A stretch of DNA of 64,000 nucleotides from Shinisaurus crocodilurus (GCA_021292165.1 CM037878.1:4092001-4156000), one strand, 5' to 3'. Shown: positions 9,775-21,820, counted from the stretch's first letter. Notes: generated from the sequence alone by a model not told the origin. Program-made: numbers and translations.

Positions 9775-9860
9775 AGTCTACACAATCTTCTTTAGAATCT
9801 CCTCCTTTTATCCCGGAAGACAATCTTACTCGGTCACGAGTGATCGCCTGATGATGATGA

Positions 9861-10100
9861 TGTTTACGTAGAAAATGGTGTAAGAGACGTTAAAAACGGT
9901 CACAATTTGCATAAATTGCACAAACCGCGGCCAAATTTGCACGAATCGTGACTGTTTTTTAACGTATTTTATGCTATTTTCTACGTAAACAACGTAGAGC
10001 TGGGGACCCGGAAGTCCAGCAAGCGCCTCAGCGGGCGCTCGCACTTGCACTCAACTTAGCTCGCATGCCACAAGTCGACTGCCAGGCGGGTTGCCCACCC
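9861..10100. mobile_element. X-family inverted-repeat element, right part
   Basis: TTTACGTAGAAAATGG and CTATTTTCTACGTAAAC form inverted arms around repeated AATTTGCA-type sequence. The same design occurs at 62570-62967 (TTTTTACGTAGAAAATGCC and GCATTTTCTATGTTAAA). Confidence 0.6.
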
Positions 10101-10419
10101 CTATCTCAAGCCCCTTTGGTCCTCCTCACCATTCCAGGTGTTTTGGCTTACAACTCCCATCATCCCTCACAGTGACTATGCTGACTAGGGCTGATGTTAG
10201 TTTTAGGCCAAAACATCTGGAGGACAACAAGTTGCCCATCCCTGCTTACGCCTTCCATGACATGGTCCCTACCATTGGTAGAGGCCTTCTTGTACCATTG
10301 GCAGAGACACTTTAGTCACAATACATGTCTGTACATAGTGAGTACTAGTAGTTCTCCTCCTCCTCCTTCTTCCTGCTACTACTACTGCTATGCTCTAAGG
10401 ACTAATGCAATAAATGTAT

Positions 10420-11117
10420 ATCATAGAATCATAGAAAAGTAGAGTTGGAAGGGGCCTACAAGGCCATCGAGTTCAACCCCCTGCTCAGTGCAGGAATCCA
10501 GGTCAAAGCATCCCTGACAGATGGCTGTCCAGCTGCACCTTGAATGCCTCCAGAGTGGGAGAGCCCACCACCTCCCTAGGTAGTTGGTTCCATTGTCTTA
10601 TTGCTCTGACAGTCAGGAAATTTTTCCTGATGTTTAGGTGGCATCTGGGTTCCTGTAACTTGAGCCCATTATTCCATGTCCTGCAAACTGGGATGATCGA
10701 GAAGAGATCCTGGCCCTCCTCTGTGTGACATCCCTTCAAGTACTGGAAGAGTGCGATCACACACACACAATCTCCCCTCAGTCTCCTCTTCTGAAGGCTA
10801 AACATGCCCAGTTCTTTCAGTCTCTCCTCATGGGGCCTTGTTTCCAGTCCCTTTATCATCCTTGTTGCCCTCCTCTGAACCCTCTCCAGTTTGTCTATGT
10901 CCTTCTTAAAGTGAGGTGCCCAGAACGGGACGCAGTACTCAAGATGAGGCCTAACCAGTGCCGAGTAAAGGGGAATTATCACTTCCCGCGATTTGGAAGC
11001 TATACTTCTATTAATACAGCCCAAAATTGCATTTGCCTTCTTTGCAGCCACATCACATTGCTGGCTCATATTCAGTTTGTGATCTACCACAATTCCAAGA
11101 TCCTTCTCACTTGTAGT
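10420..11117 (-). mobile_element. CR1 LINE, 5'-truncated copy 3
   Basis: About 700 bp with CR1 tail and an open RT C-terminal frame from [21 protein letters not shown] short in-frame CA expansion lies at about 10747-10770. Its 5' break at 11117 abuts a TA/CA microsatellite. Confidence 0.92.
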
Positions 11118-11136
11118 GTATAACATATATATGTAT

Positions 11137-11138
<2 letters not shown>

Positions 11139-11179
<41 letters not shown>
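11139..11179. repeat. (CA)n microsatellite
   Basis: About 20 CA units, separated from the truncated 5' end of CR1 copy 3 by about 20 bp of TA-rich sequence. Confidence 0.95.
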
Positions 11180-11181
<2 letters not shown>

Positions 11182-12343
11182 ACTACCGCTATCTACTATA
11201 GTGTCTTCCTGGAATCCCTTCTCCCTTTGGGTTGTGTGCCTTTGCCTTTTATTTAGATTGGGAGGATTCTTGTTTTTGCTTGTCCAGATGCAGGCGAGGA
11301 CTTCCGTACCTTTGTGTAGAAGGGGGAATTTGAGAAAAAGCAGCTTCCTTGTGCCCGCAGGACGCATTGCACTCACAAAATAAATTCTTCCACACAAGTG
11401 GCCATTTACCCTGGTCCAGCTCGCAACAACTTATGACCCCTCAGGCAGAACTCAAGCCTTCCTTCCCCCCTCCCCAGCCCTCACCATGTATTTTGACTAT
11501 TAAGTACAAAGTCTGTGTACACAGAATGGGAAACGTCTTAAATAGGTATGACTGGAAAGTCTCATGTGGGTGCAAAGCAAAGGACAACCCCAAAGTGAGT
11601 CTTTTAAATTCATCTGCTGCATGCATAGTCCAATCATGGCACCTTTGCAGGAAGGCCCGGCGGACGAGGAACAGCGGAGGCCCCCGGCCGCCTTTCTGGG
11701 AAATGCTTTGGGAAGTGGGCGTCAGGCCTTACCCGCATCCTGACGTATTGTCAGACCTAGGCTGAGTTCTGCAGCTGCCGCCGCCTAAACCCTGTTTCCA
11801 AGCAACAGGGCCTACCTCATGCCAAGGGTGACTCAGGCCAAGACAATTCCTGTAAGCTAACCAGGGAAGGGAGTGGCCCCATCTTTTCCTCAAGGGAAGG
11901 GCCGCCAGTCTTTGCTGTGGAGGCGGCAAAGCAGGTGCTGAGAAGAGGGATGGGCCGGTCAGGATTGCAGCATCATTACGCCACTGTTGCCAGTTCTGAA
12001 TGTTGGATTGGCCTCTGCACCATTTGGCTGGGACTCTTCCATTTCCCAGTGCTATGGCATTGAGGCAACTGCCCGGAATTGTGTGTGTGTGTGTATCAGT
12101 TTGTTTCTGCAAATATATAGGCTGGGCAGAGAGGCATTAGCACAAGTCTTGAAATGGCATCACCCCTCCCCCAAAGCCACCAGCTCACCCTTGCGGCTCC
12201 CCTAGGCTGCTTCTTGCCATCTGGCCGCAAACCTTAGCAAGGCCATCATCAGCACCTAACGTTTTTGGGCAGCTGCCCTGGCACCCTGGTGTCCCAGTGC
12301 AGTTAGGATTGCGGCCTTCGGGTGTTCAGAGTGATTCACATTA

Positions 12344-12610
12344 CAGTCATGCCTTGGATTGAGAGCATAATTCGTTCCGGAAGCGTGCTTGTAATCCAAA
12401 ACACTCTTATATCAAAGCAAGCGAGTCTCTGGCGGGTGTGAGCGGGGCCGATTTCGGCCCACTACGCCCGCTTGAGGCGAGCGGTTACATCCCTACGACT
12501 ACTTCTCTTGCAAGACGTCGCTTGTTTATCAAGTCAAAATTTATTTTTAAAAATTGCTTGTCTTGCAAAACGCTCTCAGACCAAGTTACTTGCAATCCAG
12601 GGTATTACTG
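12344..12610. mobile_element. Mariner-like MITE M1, copy 1
   Basis: 267 bp from CAGTCATGCCTTGGATT to AATCCAGGGTATTACTG, flanked by TA on both sides. It has an internal GC-rich segment (GTGTGAGCGGGGCCGATTTC). Confidence 0.85.
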
Positions 12611-12615
12611 TATAT

Positions 12616-12842
12616 TGTTGTAACCCTTACAACTACCCTATAGGATGGGCCAGTTCAAAGCACTTCACATTATCTTGCTGTAGTCCTTAAAACAACCCTG
12701 AAAGGTAGTTCAGTATTATCCCTGTACCAGAGAGATGAAAAGGTGAGACCAAAGAGTGACTGGCTTCACTGAGACATGATGAGTTCATGGCAAAGGCAAG
12801 ACCTGAATCAGGAACTTTTGGGTTCCTAGCTCAGTCCCTTAT
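12616..12842 (-). repeat. MIR-like remnant
   Basis: AAGCACTTCACATTATCTTG, AACAACCCTGAAAGGTAG and GAGACCAAAGAGTGACTGG follow the ancient MIR layout in reverse orientation. Diverged. Confidence 0.45.
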
Positions 12843-14059
12843 TTATGAAATTTAATATCCACTGTTCACAATAAAATACTCCCGAAGTAGGGTACAAGTA
12901 CAACCAATAAAACACCATAAAATCATGCAACATCAGTTAAAACAAACACACAGGGGAATCACAGATATATAACAGTTTACACGATGCAGCAAAACTAATA
13001 CAATACAATCAAAAGCCTGATACTTCTAGATACTACGAGTGCGATGCTCATAAAAGTATACTCTGACTAATTTCCAAGCTCGTTGCTGTTATATGTCCGA
13101 GGGCATCCCTGCACTTGGCACAATGCCGAGGAGCCAGGATGTTACTCCTTAAACCCTACACCTGTGGTTTCTCTTGAGATATTCACAGACTCGTGGCAAG
13201 AAATGCTTTAAAGAGGCGATAGTCATCGGAGCGAGTCATTCAGTCAAGCATCATGGATTTGCCCGGAGTCGCGTTGCCTGTCCCTGTGGGTTCCAGGAAG
13301 CCAGGGGTCCTGCCCTATCCTTATCTTGCTTTGCATCTGCCCACAGGACTGTGGAGCTCAGACAGACAGCTTCTTGCCTGGAAAGGGGCGGGGTGGGCGG
13401 AGGGCTTTGGAGCAAGGCGTGGGTTTGCCAGCAGCCAGGCACTCCCTAGAGAAGATGGGACAGCTTCAGGCATCCAAAGATGCTGGATGGGGATTCTCTC
13501 GAAACAGGAGCGTTCAGGGTCTGGGCACTTTCACAGCCTGACGCCAACAGGAAGACTTTTCGGACTCTCTCACAATTGTGTGTTTGTCAAGGTGGGATAC
13601 AAAGTAAAAAAAGAGAGAGAGGAAAAAACAGCCCCGCCCCGCCCCAAATCAAACGCACATTTGAGCCAACCAACGCAGGTGTTAAATGCAAACGGCAGGC
13701 CCAAGAAAGACAAAGATGGATAGAAGACCTGTGTGAAAGCATCTGGATTATTAGCAGAGGAGTGGCCTGGGCTGCTACAAGAGGGGCTTCGCGTGGATGC
13801 CCTCCAAATTCCGCAGGCTGAACTGTACAGGCGCGGCCGGCGGCCGTGAAGCTGCCCCTGCTCTGAAGGGAGAGCAGCAGCAGGAAGCATTGAGACGTTC
13901 ACGGAGGGAGGAGGATGGCGAGGGGAGGGGCCGGGCCGGGTGCTCCTTGGATCAGGCAGGACCTGGCTTGAGTCGGAAAAACCACTGCGGCAGGCCGGCC
14001 TCGAGTCGAGCTATTGCAGCCATTGCCCTTTCATGGAACCTCAGCTTTTCTAGGGCTGG

Positions 14060-14611
14060 CTAGCCAGAAGGAGTGGAGAGAAGTGCGATCACCTGCGAAG
14101 ATTTTATTTTTTAAAATCATTTTCCTAAAATGCAACCTTTCAGACATTTTGGGTTTGGCTGCCTCTGCCTGCCTGTTTGGGGTTCCCAGCCTCCTCTGCC
14201 TGCCTGGTCTCTTTCTTCCTTCTTAACCAGTTCCACAGTTTGAATTGTCCAAGACAAAGGCCTCTGCCTGCCTGCTTTGGTGTTCCCTGCCTCCTCTGCC
14301 TGCCTGGTTATTTTTATTTTGGGTTTGTCTGCCTGGTCTGTTCTTGTCAAAATCAGTTGCAGAGTTTTGAAATAAAAAGGCACACTTGTGCCTAGAATTT
14401 ATTTAAGCCACACATCTGAAGTAGCCTTATTTTGTTGGGAAAAACCCCCATTGATTTTAATAGGGACTCGTGGAGTCAGCTTTGGGAGTGACTCGTGACT
14501 CGTGAGTCACCATGTTGGACCAAGGACTCAGACTCGGACTCGAGACTCGGGTCCAAAGACTCGTGACTCGACTCGTGACTCGAGACCAAGGACTCTTCAA
14601 CATCCCTGGAG
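14060..14611. mobile_element. GACTCG-array element, second copy, left end eroded
   Basis: Homologous to 45890-46277: CCAGAAGGAG...GAGAG block at the left, GAAGTAGCCTTATTTTGTTG, the GACTCG array and CTTCAACATCCCTG at the right. The interior carries a diverged tandem repeat rich in CTGCCTGCCTG (14155-14340). Confidence 0.7.
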
Positions 14612-15379
14612 TGTACCCAAGCAAAGAGATCTTTGCTGTTAATTTGGTTGGCACTCCGGCGATGCCTCGGCCCACTAAGGACAACTGCAGCGTTCTCGCT
14701 GCTCACAGCCCCCCCCCCGTTATTCCTTTCAGCCTTTGGCTGCTTCCTGCTCACAGCAAAAGGGTGGTCCGCCTTGCTGTACACAAGTGCCTTCGCTTTG
14801 CACACCGCCGCACACTTTGCATCCAGGATGTTACGGAGGCCTTACAGTTACAGACTTGCTGGCCCTCTGTCCACATGTAGCTGTGCGCTTGGTATATATC
14901 CGTTGACGTTACCCTGATATCTTGGCTCAAGAGTCCAGTTTGTTCTGGGAGCAGCAGCAGCAGACATGGAAAGCTGCTAGCAACAAGAATAACGTCCTGC
15001 AAGGTTGCACCAGAGCTGGAGTGATTGTGTATGTTGTGCTTCTGCCATGGATTAGATTAAGGGGAGTTGCTCCCATGGAAACATGCCAGCGCCTACCTGA
15101 TGGCCAAGTCACCACCCAGACAGCTAACACACAAAGGTACCGTACCTTTAAACTGGCCAATTCAGAGGCTTGGCGAGAGATTTAGCCCCATCCTGGACCG
15201 TTCCCACCCCAACAGGTTCAGATACTAGCTGGGGAACTCATGGTAACTTTTGTTTTGAGTATTGGAGATTAATCATCTTCTATTGCACTGCTCTGGCCCT
15301 CTGTAGCCAGCCAGATGTAAACCCATCAAGGGACAAGGAACCTCCCTGAGGTTTCTTTGTATTCCCCACAGCTAAACCA

Positions 15380-15842
15380 TTGTTCTATTTGCACGGCATG
15401 GAGAAAGTGGATAGGGGGACATTTTTCTCCCTCCCCCATAATACTAGAACCAAATGGGGTCATCCCATGAAGCTGACTGGTGGGAGATTCAGGACAGATA
15501 AAAGGAAGTCCTTCTTCATGCAGTGCAGAGTCAAACTATGGAATTCGGTATCACAGGGCGTAGTGATGGCCACCAATTTGGATGGCTTTAAAGGCGGATT
15601 TGGCAAATTAATGGAGGAGAAGGCTATCAATGGCTACTAGTCCTAATGGCTATATGCTACCTCCTGTAACAGAGGCAGCATGCCTATGTACTCCAGTTGC
15701 TGGGGAACATGGGCGGGAGGGTGCTGTTGTGCTCATGTCCTGCTTGTGGGATCCCATGGGCAGCTGGCAGGCCACTGTGTGAACAGAATGCTGGACTAGA
15801 TGGACCCTTGGTCTGATCCAGCATCCGGGCTCTTCTTAGGTT
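15380..15842 (+). mobile_element. CR1/L3-like repeat, 3' part
   Basis: An 86-codon open remnant (TGGRFRTDKRKSFFMQ, GVVMATNLDGFKGGFGKLME) is followed by GCTGGGGAACATGGGCGGGA and GCTGGACTAGATGGACCCTT. Same family as 31765-31865, 37415-37600 and the interrupted copy at 61.4 kb. Confidence 0.65.
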
Positions 15843-17432
15843 ATGTTGTTCTGACCCATCCTGAGTCCAGCCTCAGCACCATTGAGTCCAATAGCTTCTT
15901 TGTTTTGAAACCTATAATTGCCCTTGAGTTTGGGCACCAGTTCTTTCTTTTTGCTTGGGCACCCCTCAGGCTTGTGGGTCTTAGTTCAGCTCTACGGATA
16001 ACCCAGGGTCCACTTGGCTCCCAAGTTCACTTCTCATGATCCTTTCCTAATATGATCCCCCACTGCACTGACTGTATCCCACATTTCCAGGGTCTGAGTT
16101 CCCCCTTCCTTTCTTGAACGGCTTTGTTGCCTCCCTTGAGATCCGTTCACCTTGTATACCCAGAGAGAAAGCTTTGCCGCCTGGTATATTTTAAATAAAT
16201 AATTAAAGCACCTACTGAGTCTGAAGCCGGATTCCATACATAACTCAGAACAACCTCTGAGCTCCTGACTTCCAATTCTGGTGCCTTGCAGGGGCCTTTG
16301 ATCAAGGTATGAGTTTTTGGTTCCGAGTCCAACAGTACTCGGAACCAAAGTACTGTTGGTTCCGAGTACTGTTAGCACCCAAGTACTGTTAGCACCCAAG
16401 TACTGTTAGCACCCAAGCAGAGAACCTGGAATATTGGGAACCTGATACCAGAAGTGTTGAGACAAGCACAACCAATTTGGGGTGCAATCCTATGCCCTCT
16501 AGATGCTGTTTTAGATGGCCATAGGATAATTCAGAGTCCCAGCTCCAACCTTGGAAAAGCGCTCCGAGGTCATAGCTGGGACTCAGATTTCGGAGTGCCC
16601 TCCTTCCGCCCTTGCAGCCGGCATGGTTCTTTCTGAAGTTGCGAGGCCGACCTCGGAGCTGGCGCTGGGTGAGCGTTCCGGGGTGGGGCGGGGAGGAGTG
16701 AGTGAAGCGCTGCTGTGAGCTGAGTAATCCTCCTGGCAGTGCCTCCTCTCCTCACGAGCCGGGGGAAGACATTTAGATGGTCGAAATTGGCCGTCTCCGT
16801 GTCTTCTTGGATAGCGAGAGAAGCGCAGAGGCAAGGGTTGTCTTCTGTCCTCGATTGGATGCCCGCATTCCTCCAAGTTCAGAGGGTTACATGCAGCCAC
16901 ATTGGATTGTGCTGCCCCGGCTGCCAGCCACCGTATTTGGAATTTTAAGCCCCATTTTAAGGCTCTCCCTTAAAATTCTCTTTGTGAACCCAACTGTGTT
17001 GGCTCTGGGGTCCCTAAGAATGGCAAAGCTTCGGTTCGGTCTCTCCATCGTTGCCCATTGCTTTACATGTTTATAGATGACAGGGTACATGCTATTTCCC
17101 CCCCGAACTGTTCGTGACTAACCAGGAAATGAAGTTGTTTGGGCTCCCATTCCTCTGAAGCCAGGTAATTAGAGCAGCTTATGCTCGATTTCTGTCCTGT
17201 CTCTCTTCTAAACCCGTCTCTTTTCGCCCCTGCAGCCCTCCGTTGGACCTGCCCCTGGCCCTGAGCTTTCTCTACCCTGCCATTTTCATAGCACCTCCTT
17301 CCACGCCTTATCTGGCAAATGCTAATTCCCTGAATCTCCTTCTCTTTATGTTGAGCTTATTAGAACTAGTATACTGTACCAATCAAGCTATTTTTCTCTA
17401 TTGCAATGAGTGTGCATATGTGCATCATGGGG

Positions 17433-17464
<32 letters not shown>

Positions 17465-18026
17465 TGAGTTTACTCTTTGGACCTCAATGGGTGTTTGAGC
17501 TAATTTCCCCACGTTAGAAGTAGCTATTCCCTACTTTGTTGGAGCACGGTGCATCTGTCTGCTGTGTGCGCACTACACCTCTGGCAAAGGCCCCTGAGTC
17601 TCACATTTGTTGTGACACATCATGTCTACATGTGAGTTCATATGTGTGTGGGAACAAGGAAGTGCGTCAACATGGCGGGATGCAAGATGTTTCGTGCTGA
17701 TTCCACGTGTATTTCGTGTGTGTGTGCAGATTTTAAACAATTGTGCATTTTTGTGGCAGTTTCCAAATTGTACATCTTTTGGTATGCGTCCACCCATTGA
17801 CTAAGGCATGTCTGCATACATTTTTTTAATGCATATGTTTTTCTTTGAACCCTTCTTGAATGTGTGCATTACATCGGACACACTTTCCCTGTTCTGTGGA
17901 ACACAACATCGCAAGTCCTGCATGGATTTCCGAATGCATGTGCATCTGGTCTGTCTGTGTCTGTTGCCATGTGATGTGGGCAGAAGAAATATGCCCCATC
18001 AAAATTCGATGGAGTGGATTTCTCAT

Positions 18027-18367
18027 ATCATCATCATCATCAGGCGATCACTCGTGACCGAGTAAGATTGTCTTCCGGGATAAAAGGAGGAAATTCTAAA
18101 GAAGATTGTGTAGACTCTAGCGATGGGTCCGTAAGTGACTGTGGAGGCCAATTCTAGATCCACACAGCTTCCCACAGTGAGGACACAGGTTACCAGATAG
18201 AAGATGGTCCTGTAAAGGATTCATTTGACGTGCTTTTCGCTTAGCACGTTTCTCCCTTTCACCTTGCACTCGGGCTTCTTCAAAGTCCATGGAACCTTTG
18301 TGAAAGGCCAACCTCCATTTAGATCGTTCATGGGCCAGAGCTTCCCAGTTTTCGATGTTTATATTGC
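18027..18367 (-). mobile_element. LINE copy C, 3' fragment
   Basis: About 340 bp of the same LINE: (TCA)n tail, short 3' UTR, and coding for the C-terminal finger and about 60 preceding residues. It is truncated at about 18367. No target duplication is evident. Confidence 0.9.
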
Positions 18368-19174
18368 CCATGAGCTTTGTTCCTCCAGTTCCACCACCCT
18401 TGGCCATGAGAAGCACTCCTGCTACTTCAAACAGCACTGCCCTTTCTCACTGGCCCACCCCGTATGCCTGGAATTGCCTCCCAGAATGCCACCTCTCTCT
18501 CTTCCTACAAATCCTCCCTTGAAGCTCAACATTTTCACACAGCCATTCACAGAGCCCCTTGAAGTCCGCATTTCCTAACCCACCCACCCCAACAGGTCTA
18601 AGTATGTGTGGTTGACTGAACACATGATCTTTCCCCATTGCCGTCGTCTCCTCCTCCTCCTCCTCCTCCTCCTCCTCTCCATTGCCTCTCGTGTTCTCAA
18701 CTTAAGTTTGTAAACTCCCCAGGACAGAGACTTCTCTTATCTACTGTTAAACTTAAAAACTTCATGCACATTAATGAAGCTATAGCAAAACCACACGGAA
18801 GAGCACATAACAACATTCTCAAAGTAATAGCAGTGCTGTGTGATAACCATTCTGGATCAGAAATGAAATTGGTAGAGCTGCAGCCCCAATGGAAGAAAAT
18901 CATTTTATTCATCTTTGGAAATTGCAAGGGACAAAGGCAAGGCAGTTCTGCTGTCGCTCCCAACGTAAAGCCTTCGTGCACCCATTTGTTGTCCACTTAT
19001 CCATGGTGGCTGATTGAATACTTAGCTACACCTTTTTTTTTTAGAACTTGAATGTATAATTTCAATGAAGATTTTACATTTGCTGTACAGTCCGATTTAA
19101 ATAAAAGCTTATTATAGTCTCACATGTGAAAATATCTAGTGTCGGGTTTAGGATATTTAGAGACTTGGGCAGTA

Positions 19175-19425
19175 CAGTAATACCTTGGATTGCAAGTAAC
19201 TTGGTTTGCGAGCGTTTTGCAAGACAAGCAAATTTTTAAATATTTATTATTATTTTTTTTTACTTGATATACAAGCGATGTCTTGCAATACAAGTACTGT
19301 AGTACGGCTTAAATTAAAAATCTCTGTACACATTTTTTGGGGGGAATTTCGTTTTGATATACAAGTGTTTTGGATTACAAGCACGTTTCCAGAATGAATT
19401 ATGCTCTCAATCCAAGGCATGACTG
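19175..19425. mobile_element. Mariner-like MITE M1, copy 2
   Basis: 251 bp in inverse orientation, CAGTAATACCTTGGATT to AATCCAAGGCATGACTG, with TA flanks. It lacks the GC-rich segment of copy 1. It provides an AATAAA on the minus strand downstream of TPRG1. Confidence 0.85.
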
Positions 19426-20413
19426 TATTATCATTAACAACAACTGATGACTTCACATGGACATCATTCTGCCAATATGAGGCTGCCATGTGATAGCTCC
19501 AACAGAGTGTGCAGGTTTTTTTAAAAAAAACTTGGCCACATCCTGATTATGCAAGTCAAAAAAAAAATTGTCTTCTCCAAGAGTGTTCCAATTCAGGCTG
19601 CAGAGAGGGGCTGGGGAATTTCAGTGCTCACCTAACCAAAAGGAAAAGGAAAACACCCTTACTGCACATAGGGAAAAAAAACCTATATATAGGGGATAAA
19701 GCTAGTTTCCGCAGTCCTTCCTGAGAAGCTACTTTTCTATGTGCAGGGAAAGGTACAAACCGGCAACTCCAACCTCAAGTGTAGCCTGAAGTGGTACAGT
19801 CCCAGAGAAGTTTTACCTTTATATGCTTCGCTGAACATATGACCGACCCTATCAACAACACTTTCATATCTATATTGGCAGGTGGATGGTAATGATTTGG
19901 AACGTAGTTGTAAGGGGGAATTTGCAGGAAGAGGGAAGCCCACAATTTCAGGGGAAGAGCAGGATCCGCTGGGAGGTGATCCTGCAACAGGTGCCTCTTC
20001 TCCACAGCCACCATTCATGTCAGCAGCATCGACCTCACCATATTCATTTTGCGGTTCCAAATCACGCACAAAGCACTGAGCCCAAGTGGTTAAATCCTGC
20101 ATGCCCCTTAAACCGAGGGAAGCTGTGGCTCTCCAAATGCTGTTGGATCACAACACCCCTCAACCACGACCTTTGCTGATGCTGGCTGTGGCCGATGGGA
20201 GTTGGAGTCCAACAACATCTGCAGGGCCGCGGGTTCCCCCACCCCTGCCTGCAACCCTCAGAAGGAGGCCTGGCCATTCAAGGAGGCTCAGGGTGCCTCC
20301 CAGCCATGAATTAACACACACACCCCATCCTGTGCAGCAACATTTCAAGATGCGGGGTGGGAGGACGACAACAACAAATCACCACCACAGAAGGATCGCC
20401 ATCTTGACGTACT
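19243..20413 (-). other. TPRG1: Candidate TPRG1 3' UTR
   Basis: Downstream of the TPRG1 stop on the minus strand no further coding is seen. Scanning by eye, the first canonical AATAAA on this strand is at 19243-19248, inside a mariner-like MITE (19175-19425); no AATAAA or ATTAAA lies between it and the stop. The interval also holds a degenerate foldback repeat (about 20120-20255). The end of the transcript cannot be fixed from sequence alone and may be further left or use a variant signal. Confidence 0.4.
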
Positions 20414-20608
20414 TCAAAAGCCAAAACTCCCCCGAGCGAGGGAATAGCCCAGCTTGTTTCGGTTCCCGAGGAAAGACATCAGCCCCGTGTAGGTCTGGAT
20501 GAGGATGGGCTCGTTCACCACCACAACTCCGTCGGTTCTGCCGGGTGCAGGATCCTTTCTTTGGGCGTTCTGGACAGCTTGCACCAACTGATCCACGAAC
20601 GTGGATAT
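20414..20608 (-). CDS. TPRG1: TPRG1 terminal coding exon with stop codon
   Basis: The acceptor CTCCAG precedes 20608 on the minus strand and the frame opens in phase 0 with ISTFVDQLVQAVQNAQ. It continues through EPILIQTYTGLMSFLGNRNK to GYSLARGSFGF and a TGA at 20414-20416, giving 64 residues plus stop. The final block EPILI-TYTGLMSF-GNRNKLGYSLARGS-GF is the most conserved C-terminal stretch of TPRG1, and the protein ends exactly at the family's usual ...GF terminus. The 3' UTR continues leftward from 20413. Confidence 0.93.
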   Translation of the reverse strand: MSTFVDQLVQAVQNAQRKDPAPGRTDGVVVVNEPILIQTYTGLMSFLGNRNKLGYSLARGSFGF

Positions 20609-20734
20609 CTGGAGGAGAGCAAGAGCAACATTCAGCCAGAGTGGCCAATCCTTCATTCAGCAGACGAAGCATCGGGCACGTTTATTATGAGTTTAGCATC
20701 ATGTAGCATCATTAATTATTATGCATGTCGGCCT

Positions 20735-20832
20735 TCCCTAACCTGGTGCCCTCCAGATGTGTTAGACTACAACTCCCGTCACCCACCAGCCCAGCATGCT
20801 GGCTGGGGGATGATGGGAGTTCTAATCTAAGA
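20735..20832. mobile_element. Foldback element F2 (CTTCCCCAACCTGG type)
   Basis: CTTCCCTAACCTGGTGCCC, then GTTAGACTACAACTCCCGTC, with an inverted second half GATGATGGGAGTTCTAATCTA. It is an older, diverged relative in design of F1. Confidence 0.65.
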
Positions 20833-20849
20833 CTGCTTTTTGTGGTGTC

Positions 20850-21060
20850 ATCATAACCATAGCTCTCTGGCGGAGCACCTGCTCGGCATGCCGGAGGTGT
20901 CACCTCCCAGGTTCAGTTCCCTGGCCTCTGCAGTTAAAATATACCGTACTCATTTCGCAGGGCTGGCAAAGGCTTTCCGACGGGCAGCCCTGGAAAGCCG
21001 CCCTCAGTCAGATTCGACTGTTCTGTGTTCAATGGACCGACTTGGTATACAGTAGCTTTC
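20850..21060 (+). mobile_element. tRNA-derived SINE, copy b, diverged
   Basis: ATAGCTCTCTGGCGGAGCAC and GGTTCAGTTCCC heads, then a degenerate body (GCCCTGGAAAGCCGCCCTCA, CAATGGACCGACTTGG). A CR1 copy begins right after it. Confidence 0.65.
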
Positions 21061-21820
21061 ATAGAATCATAGAATCATAGAAAAGTAGAGTTGGAAGGGG
21101 CCTACAAGGCCATCGAGTCCAACCCCCTGCTCAATGCAGGAATCCAGGTCAAAGCATCTCTGACAGATGTCTGTCCAGCTGCACCTTGAATGCCTCCAGA
21201 GTGGGAGAGCCCACCACCTCCCTAGGTAGTTGATTCCATTGTCTTATTGCTCTGACCGTCAGGAAATTTTTCCTGATGTTTAGGTGGAATCTAGGTTCCT
21301 GTAACTTGAGCCCATTATTCCGTGTCCTGCAAACTGGGATGAACGAGAAGAGATCCTGGCCCTCCTCTGTGTGACAACCCTTCAAATACTGGAAGAGTGC
21401 GATCATATCTCCCCTCAGTCTCCTCTTCTGAAGGCTAAACATGCCCAGTTCTTTCAGTCTCTCCTCATAGGGCCTTGTTTCCAGTCCCTTTATCATCCTT
21501 GTTGCCCTCCTCTGAACCCTCTCCAGTTTGTCTATGTCCTTCTTAAAGTGAGGTGCCCAGAACTGGACGCAGTACTCAAGATGAGGCCTAACCAGTGCCG
21601 AGTAAAGGGGAATTATCACTTCCCGCGATTTGGAAGCTATACTTCTATTAATACAGCCCAAAATTGCATTTGCCTTCTTTGCAGCCACATCGCATTGCTG
21701 GCTCATATTCAGTTTGTGATCTACCACAATTCCAAGATCCTTCTCACTTGTAGTATTGTTGAGCCAAGTGTCCCCCATTCTGTAACTCTGCATTTGGTTT
21801 CCTCTCCCTAGGTGCAGCAC
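21061..21820 (-). mobile_element. CR1 LINE, 5'-truncated copy 4
   Basis: About 760 bp; a 223-codon open frame (21820-21149) from MLHLGRGNQMQSYRMG to LSEML. It lies in TPRG1 intronic DNA on the gene's sense strand. At the break, CCTAGG-type sequence is repeated in inverted form (CTCCCTAGG, CCTAGGGAG). Confidence 0.92.

Larger units (their letters stand above)
5863..9860 (+). mobile_element. Full-length APE-type non-LTR retrotransposon (Ingi/Vingi-like candidate), copy A
   Basis: About 4.0 kb flanked by a perfect 10-bp duplication TGTTTACGTA (5853-5862 and 9861-9870). It has a 5' leader of roughly 0.7 kb, an APE endonuclease frame (6539/6590-8068), an overlapping RT plus C2H2-finger frame (8065-9774), a short 3' UTR and a (TGA)n tail. 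No separate gag-like ORF1 and no RNase H motif were recognised. The layout resembles Ingi/Vingi-like LINEs whose endonuclease is often mislabelled 'craniofacial development protein 2-like', but the clade cannot be settled by eye. It interrupts an older inverted-repeat element (X family). Intact frames and a perfect target duplication suggest a recent insertion. Confidence 0.88.
1..19242. other. Probable intergenic region 3' of TPRG1
   Basis: No host coding sequence is recognised. Besides the repeats listed separately, about 1000-1940, 2450-2930, 11.2-12.3, 13.0-14.0, 14.6-15.3, 15.85-17.4 and 18.4-19.1 kb show neither repeats nor genes that I can name. Short open frames there lack family resemblance. 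In mammals the neighbour on this side of TPRG1 is TP63, but nothing of TP63 is visible. Confidence 0.5.

Noticed and set aside
10503..11180. A 225-residue protein starting with a Cys-Val repeat
   Set aside because: The Cys-Val run is a translated (CA)n microsatellite and the rest is CR1 RT.
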